Of a DNA stretch of 64,000 bases, positions 62,375 through 64,000 are shown piece after piece. Under the pieces are notes generated by a model that saw only the letters and a program-made list of their open reading frames with translations, searched no databases and was not told the origin of the DNA. How positions within the stretch are numbered: the first letter of the stretch is position 1; every line of letters begins with the position of its first letter. The position numbers and the translations under genes were made by a program. The stretch is from Arachidicoccus rhizosphaerae (GTDB lineage Bacteria > Bacteroidota > Bacteroidia > Chitinophagales > Chitinophagaceae): positions 49,609 to 113,608 of the forward strand of contig NZ_FNQY01000016.1 in assembly GCF_900107765.1 (NCBI RefSeq), written 5' to 3'.

Positions 62375-63520
62375 ATGGAAAACCAGGAAATAAATCTGGA
62401 AAAAGTACATAGACTCATTGATTCATTACAAGCTCAGGCAAAGGATGGACATCTTTCAGGCATGCTATCCTCAGCGCAGCTTCTTGTAGCAGAACTCCAA
62501 CAATTAGAATTCAAAAATAATAGCAGCACGCTTAAAAGCACCAGTGTAAGTGTTGTTATGCCTTTTGCCGCTAAAACAGTAGTCCGTCATATTCCACTGG
62601 AAGCTCCCGAAGCACCGGTTGTGGCCCATTTATCAGACCAGGAACCCACGCTTCAACCTCCTACGGTGATAACGGAAGCCGCCGCTTCAGAAGCAACTGA
62701 CAATCATAGCTTTGGAAACTTTCCAGCACCTGGGCACTCCGTTCAGCCTGTGCAAAAGGAACTCTTTACGTTGGAGGAAGAACCTGATGAGCATCCGCCT
62801 ATTTTATCTACCTTAACTCCGGACCAGTACCCGACCAGTATACCTTCAGACGAACCTACCTTGCAACAGCCGCAGGAGCCGGCCGCAGAAGCGGTATCAG
62901 AGGAAGGCCCGGTAGGACAACCGTCCCTCGAAAACCCTGTAGTGGTACCTCCAGTCCAACAGGCACCCGATTTTGAAGCTGTTCACAAGTACGCAGAGCA
63001 GGCAGAAAACACCCCTGCATCTGTCGCTGCTGCTACGCCGGGAATTGATCGGACGGAAGAGGACAAAAGGAAACATCTTTCTTTTATCCATGATAATTTC
63101 AGTGCGTGGGCCGATTATGGTGCGGCCGATGCTCCTACCCTTGTTCAGAACAGACCCCTTACACAGGGTCAGGATAATAGTTATAACAACAGCTACGAAC
63201 AACAGCCATTTAAGGAACTCAATGAACAGTTAGGTCAGCCGCAGGAAGAATGGGCCCATAAGATGCAGAGCACTCCCATTGATAATCTGGCCAGTGCCAT
63301 AGGCATTAACGACAGGTACCTCTTCATCAGTGAACTCTTCAGAGGAGATGAATCTATGTATGAACGCAGTATTATCACCCTGAATAAATTCAACTCATTT
63401 CCAGAAGCCCATGCCTGGTCGGAAAGGGAATTAAGACTTAAATTGGGCTGGGATACACAAAATCCAATTACCCAGCAATTTGAACAACTCATCAAAAGAA
63501 GATTCATGAGTCAGGGATAG
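62375..63520 (+). CDS. Pro/Glu-rich hypothetical protein with a conserved C-terminal domain
   Basis: 381 residues from the ATG at 62375. N-terminal helical part (about 1-50), then a long, low-complexity region rich in Pro, Glu, Gln and Ala (about 60-230) with repeated EPTLQPP/EPTLQQPQ-like pieces, and a compact C-terminal domain from about 300 (PIDNLASAIGINDRYLFISELFRGDESMYERSI ... LRLKLGWDTQNPITQQFEQLIKRRF). I remember this C-terminal part from Bacteroidota hypothetical proteins near tdk but know no function. No signal peptide or membrane segment, so probably cytoplasmic. Confidence 0.8.
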   Translation: MENQEINLEKVHRLIDSLQAQAKDGHLSGMLSSAQLLVAELQQLEFKNNSSTLKSTSVSVVMPFAAKTVVRHIPLEAPEAPVVAHLSDQEPTLQPPTVITEAAASEATDNHSFGNFPAPGHSVQPVQKELFTLEEEPDEHPPILSTLTPDQYPTSIPSDEPTLQQPQEPAAEAVSEEGPVGQPSLENPVVVPPVQQAPDFEAVHKYAEQAENTPASVAAATPGIDRTEEDKRKHLSFIHDNFSAWADYGAADAPTLVQNRPLTQGQDNSYNNSYEQQPFKELNEQLGQPQEEWAHKMQSTPIDNLASAIGINDRYLFISELFRGDESMYERSIITLNKFNSFPEAHAWSERELRLKLGWDTQNPITQQFEQLIKRRFMSQG

Positions 63521-63616
63521 CCAGTGTATTTGCGGCGGTCTTTTTCAGTGTAAGTTTTTACCGCCGGATTTGTGCAAGCGTTCAAATCAAGGTGTGATTC
63601 ACTACAGAACTTACAT

Positions 63617-63674
63617 AAAAAAGCAGCTTACAAAAATCTGTTATAAGCACAGATAAATTGTAAGCTGCTTTTTT
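63617..63674 (+). terminator. Strong terminator after the hypothetical gene
   Basis: A perfect 17-bp stem (core GCAGCTTACAA / TTGTAAGCTGC) whose loop contains a further ATCTGT/ACAGAT stem, flanked by A and T runs. It is 96 bp after the hypothetical gene and could act on both strands. Confidence 0.88.
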
Positions 63675-63744
63675 TATAGGGTGTTCCTGAAAAGCTGTAA
63701 TAGTTATCCCCATTGAGTTTCAGGGTGTGGATTATAATAAAATT

Positions 63745-63780
63745 GCCCTGCTTTGGCACAAAAAGTGTTCAAAGTAGGGC
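63745..63780. other. Hairpin in the leader of the transposase gene
   Basis: GCCCTGCTTTG and CAAAGTAGGGC are inverted with one mismatch around a 14-nt loop, 20 bp before the transposase ATG. Insertion elements often have such a structure to limit translation from outside transcripts. Confidence 0.45.
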
Positions 63781-63799
63781 ATAACTTTTTTTATAATCC

Positions 63800-64000
63800 A
63801 TGACAAATCTACTTTTTTTTCACGAGAATCTACTGGATGAGCATTTTAGCCAAACAGATTTAGGAATTCTTTATAAAGCCATCCCTTTTGAGCAGTTATC
63901 CGCTACTATTCCGAGTCCCCGGGGTCTGGTTACCGGCCAGGGACGCAAGAGCTGGTTTGATGTCAGGGGAGGTATTGGACTGATGATCCTTAAGCACGTT
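63800..64000 (+). CDS. Transposase, N-terminal DUF772-like part (continues outside window)
   Basis: 67 residues from the ATG at 63800 to the window edge, uninterrupted. LLFFHENLLDEHFSQTDLGILYKAIPFEQLSATIPSP is like the N-terminal domain of IS5/IS1182-type transposases, and GRKSWFDVRGGIGLMILKHV fits the start of the following conserved segment. The DDE residues lie beyond the edge, so the family and whether the element is complete cannot be told. Confidence 0.75.
   Translation, partial: MTNLLFFHENLLDEHFSQTDLGILYKAIPFEQLSATIPSPRGLVTGQGRKSWFDVRGGIGLMILKHV

Larger units (their letters stand above)
63521..63799. other. Spacer with terminator and left part of an insertion element
   Basis: Contains the strong terminator at 63617-63674 and then the leader of a transposase gene with a hairpin at 63745-63780. 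The boundary between resident DNA and the element probably lies near 63675-63690 but I cannot place the terminal repeat without its other end. Confidence 0.4.

Noticed and set aside
1..64000. CRISPR arrays, tRNA or rRNA genes.
   Set aside because: No regularly spaced direct repeats and no cloverleaf or ribosomal RNA sequence were recognised on reading; a covariance-model scan would settle this.

Overview
The window comes from a Bacteroidota chromosome. The evidence is three complete SusC/SusD-type outer-membrane uptake pairs or parts of pairs, Bacteroidota-style -7 promoter elements (TAnnTTTG) in front of several housekeeping genes, a long N-terminally extended signal peptidase I, and FucP-type MFS sugar carriers. 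Gene style and A+T-rich spacers suggest the Chitinophagaceae or a near relative, but the sequence alone does not prove the family.

Layout. (1) 1-13.4 kb, minus strand: a polysaccharide-utilisation region with susC-susD, a surface beta-helix lipoprotein and a GH28 pectinase-like hydrolase, followed by a second susC-susD pair that runs off the left edge. Both susC upstream regions carry the same spaced inverted repeat, GCAA(A/T)CG-N10-CG(A/T)TTGC. (2) 13.9-15.4 kb: an arylsulfatase. (3) 15.7-24.6 kb: mostly housekeeping or stress genes: a Crp/Fnr-like regulator next to a perfect FNR-type box, a Rossmann protein, YceI, a DOPA-dioxygenase-like protein with an amber codon interrupting its probable original N-terminus, ychF, an outer-membrane barrel protein, gcvP and cmk. 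(4) 24.7-32.4 kb, minus strand: a DUF1080 protein, then a seven-gene operon for non-phosphorylating L-fucose breakdown (transporter, mutarotase, sugar dehydrogenase, lactonase, UxaA-type dehydratase, second dehydrogenase, FAH-type hydrolase). (5) 32.7-34.8 kb: a bifunctional-nuclease-domain protein, ispE and cdd. (6) 35.2-36.8 kb: a decayed HTH/HipA toxin-antitoxin module with its operator pair still visible. (7) 36.8-54.3 kb, minus strand: a 17.5-kb co-directional locus with GH172 (DUF2961), a LacI regulator, a surface lipoprotein, fucI, fucP, an araB-type ribulokinase, susC, susD, a thioredoxin-fold lipoprotein and a GH116-like hydrolase. (8) 54.5-57.5 kb: marR, a tandem universal stress protein and a DHA2 drug exporter behind a perfect 26-bp palindrome. 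(9) 57.6-63.5 kb: lepB, fmt, a small membrane protein, ccmB, tdk and a Pro/Glu-rich hypothetical gene. (10) The right edge enters a transposase gene.

The most interesting region is (7). FucI with an AraB-type kinase, and no fuculose-phosphate aldolase in sight, would turn D-arabinose into D-ribulose and then D-ribulose-5-phosphate. GH172 and GH116 are families in which exo-alpha- and exo-beta-D-arabinofuranosidases are known. Together with a SusC/D importer, I infer a D-arabinan (or other D-arabinofuranoside) utilisation locus. Three matching palindromes (consensus GCTTAAACGTTTAAG) in front of susC, the lipoprotein gene and the GH172 gene look like the operators of the LacI protein encoded in the locus. 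The neighbouring fucose operon handles a sugar with the same configuration at the reacting carbons, so the two loci may overlap in substrates.
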